The notes under the pieces: model-generated
Database searches by the model: none
Seen by the model: only the letters and a program-made list of their open reading frames with translations
What the model was told of the DNA's origin: nothing
Position numbers and translations under genes: made by a program
Shown here: in pieces, positions 13,727 to 14,692 of the stretch
How positions within the stretch are numbered: position 1 is the first letter of the stretch
Layout: every line of letters begins with the position of its first letter
DNA from: an uncultured Salinimicrobium sp.
Lineage (GTDB): Bacteria; Bacteroidota; Bacteroidia; Flavobacteriales; Flavobacteriaceae
Direction of reading: 5' to 3'
DNA: 14,692 bases
Assembly (NCBI GenBank): GCA_946887025.1
Contig: CAMPJY010000057.1
Location: forward strand, 1 to 14,692

Positions 13727-14068
13727 ATGGCCAATTTCAGAAAATCCCAGAACGAGGCTCATCCGAACAAGACCAACACCATCATGACTGGAATCCTGTT
13801 ATTGCTGATCCTTTTTGTCAGCATTCAAATCTGGTTCCTCTTCGGTGCCCTGAACAACGCCCTGCAGGAGAATTTCTATTTCGCCGTAACCACCTTTGTG
13901 GGTTCCCTTATTCTGGCGATCTGTTCCCTGTGGCTGCTACGTTATCTCCCGGACCCCATTTTTCCTGTGAAAAGAAGTGAACCTTATACCAGCAAGGAAA
14001 AGATCAGGGGAGTTTTTGGGGAAGAAAAGAAGGAGGAGGTCTATCACAAAGGCAGTGTCAAGGAATAA
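13727..14068 (+). CDS. small two-helix membrane protein of the reductase operon (possibly DUF6755)
   Basis: 113 residues with a short polar N-terminus, helices at about 19-42 and 50-71 (the second containing FAVTTFVGSLILAICSLWLL), and a charged cytoplasmic-looking tail rich in Lys and Glu (70-113). No cysteines and no obvious heme ligands. I have a weak association with the small DUF6755 family, not verifiable here. Its position between the Rieske gene and moaA, on the same strand without an intervening terminator, suggests an assembly factor or accessory membrane subunit of the complex. The start is the ATG directly after the 8-bp tandem repeats; an overlapping frame from 13696 has no protein character. 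Confidence 0.7.
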   Translation: MANFRKSQNEAHPNKTNTIMTGILLLLILFVSIQIWFLFGALNNALQENFYFAVTTFVGSLILAICSLWLLRYLPDPIFPVKRSEPYTSKEKIRGVFGEEKKEEVYHKGSVKE

Positions 14069-14132
14069 TCATTTAATCTTTAACCTCAGGGTTTATTTAT
14101 CAAAAAGAATTCAGCAAAAAAAGCATCCTTTT

Positions 14133-14692
14133 ATGCTAAAAGACAAGTTTTCCAGGATCCACGACTATCTCAGGATCTCCCTTACCGACAGCTGTAACTT
14201 CCGCTGCCAGTATTGCATGCCCGATGAGAATATTGCCAGCCTCCCCAACCGTCACCTGATGCAGGTGGACGAGATTGAGAGCATTGCCCGCACCTTTGTG
14301 GGGCTGGGGGTGAATAAGATCCGGCTCACAGGTGGGGAACCCATGGTGCGAAAGGAGTTTTCTGAAATTTTAAGTCGTCTCTCCCGGCTGCCCGTGGAGC
14401 TGAGTATGACCACCAATGCAGTGCTCGCCCATAAATATATTGAAGACCTGAAAGCTGCGGGAGTGCGCTCTCTAAATGTAAGCCTCGACACTCTTGATTC
14501 GGAAACCTTCAAAAAGGTGACAAAAAGAGACCAGTTTCAGCAGGTCTGGAATAATATCCTCCTGCTTCTTAAGGAAGGATTTAGAGTAAAACTAAACGCC
14601 GTGGCTATTTCAGGAATCATAGAAAAGGAGATCCTCAATTTTGTGGCCCTGACCAAGGAGCTTCCTCTGCACGTTCGGCTGATAGAATTCAT
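14133..14692 (+). CDS. moaA: GTP 3',8-cyclase MoaA, 3' end missing
   Basis: Radical SAM enzyme for the first step of molybdenum cofactor synthesis, converting GTP to the 3',8-cyclo intermediate. The visible 186 codons begin MLKDKFSRIHDYLRISLTDS. The radical-SAM cluster motif is C21-NFR-C25-QY-C28, close to E. coli C24/C28/C31, and RLTGGEPMVR (64-73) is the SAM-binding GGE motif. The segments SMTTNAVL and SLNVSLDTL, then KLNAVAISGIIEKEILNFV and VRLIEF, are all typical of MoaA. The frame is open to the window edge, so the C-terminal cluster that binds GTP is not seen. It starts 64 bp after the small membrane protein without a terminator, so it is probably co-transcribed. This fits supplying cofactor to the molybdoenzyme. 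Confidence 0.95.
   Translation, partial: MLKDKFSRIHDYLRISLTDSCNFRCQYCMPDENIASLPNRHLMQVDEIESIARTFVGLGVNKIRLTGGEPMVRKEFSEILSRLSRLPVELSMTTNAVLAHKYIEDLKAAGVRSLNVSLDTLDSETFKKVTKRDQFQQVWNNILLLLKEGFRVKLNAVAISGIIEKEILNFVALTKELPLHVRLIEF

Overview
The window looks like chromosomal DNA of a Bacteroidota species, most likely a marine member of the Flavobacteriaceae. Evidence is the TAnnTTTG -7 promoter boxes, the weak or absent Shine-Dalgarno sequences, the many short lipoproteins and the families present (DUF2911, Bor-like lipoprotein, small KefB-annotated type membrane protein). No rRNA, tRNA, CRISPR array, phage gene or transposase is visible.

Left part (1-4550). A Sco1/SenC-type copper chaperone, cut off at the left edge, is followed by a DUF2911/TPR exported protein with a clear terminator. 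Then comes a minus-strand block. It holds a DUF2236/MpaB-type putative heme oxygenase and two short operons: a six-helix membrane protein coupled to a winged-helix regulator, and three small envelope proteins. The same TACTTTG-N5-CAAAGTA palindrome stands in front of both operons, so the regulator probably controls both.

Middle part (4550-8000). An RhtA-type amino-acid exporter, a conserved histidine-containing lipoprotein with a strong terminator, a gene-free stretch with REP-like hairpins, a stand-alone PAS protein, a Bor-like lipoprotein with a strong terminator and a tiny membrane protein.

Right part (8014-14692). A TDT/SLAC1-family channel or transporter precedes a plus-strand operon encoding what looks like a membrane-bound molybdoenzyme complex. 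Its members are a NarI-like diheme cytochrome b, a cytoplasmic Nas/Nap-type molybdopterin oxidoreductase (probably nitrate reductase), a four-cluster [4Fe-4S] subunit, a Rieske protein with a Tat-like signal, and a small two-helix membrane protein. moaA (molybdenum cofactor synthesis) follows and runs off the right edge. The inferred electron route is menaquinol to cytochrome b and/or Rieske, then the iron-sulfur subunit, then the molybdenum site. Joining an assimilatory-type catalytic subunit to a quinol-oxidising module and a Rieske protein is the most unusual feature of the window. The promoter of this operon carries overlapping inverted and direct repeats suggesting tight control. A dispersed palindromic repeat occurs twice in the window, once inside this operon.
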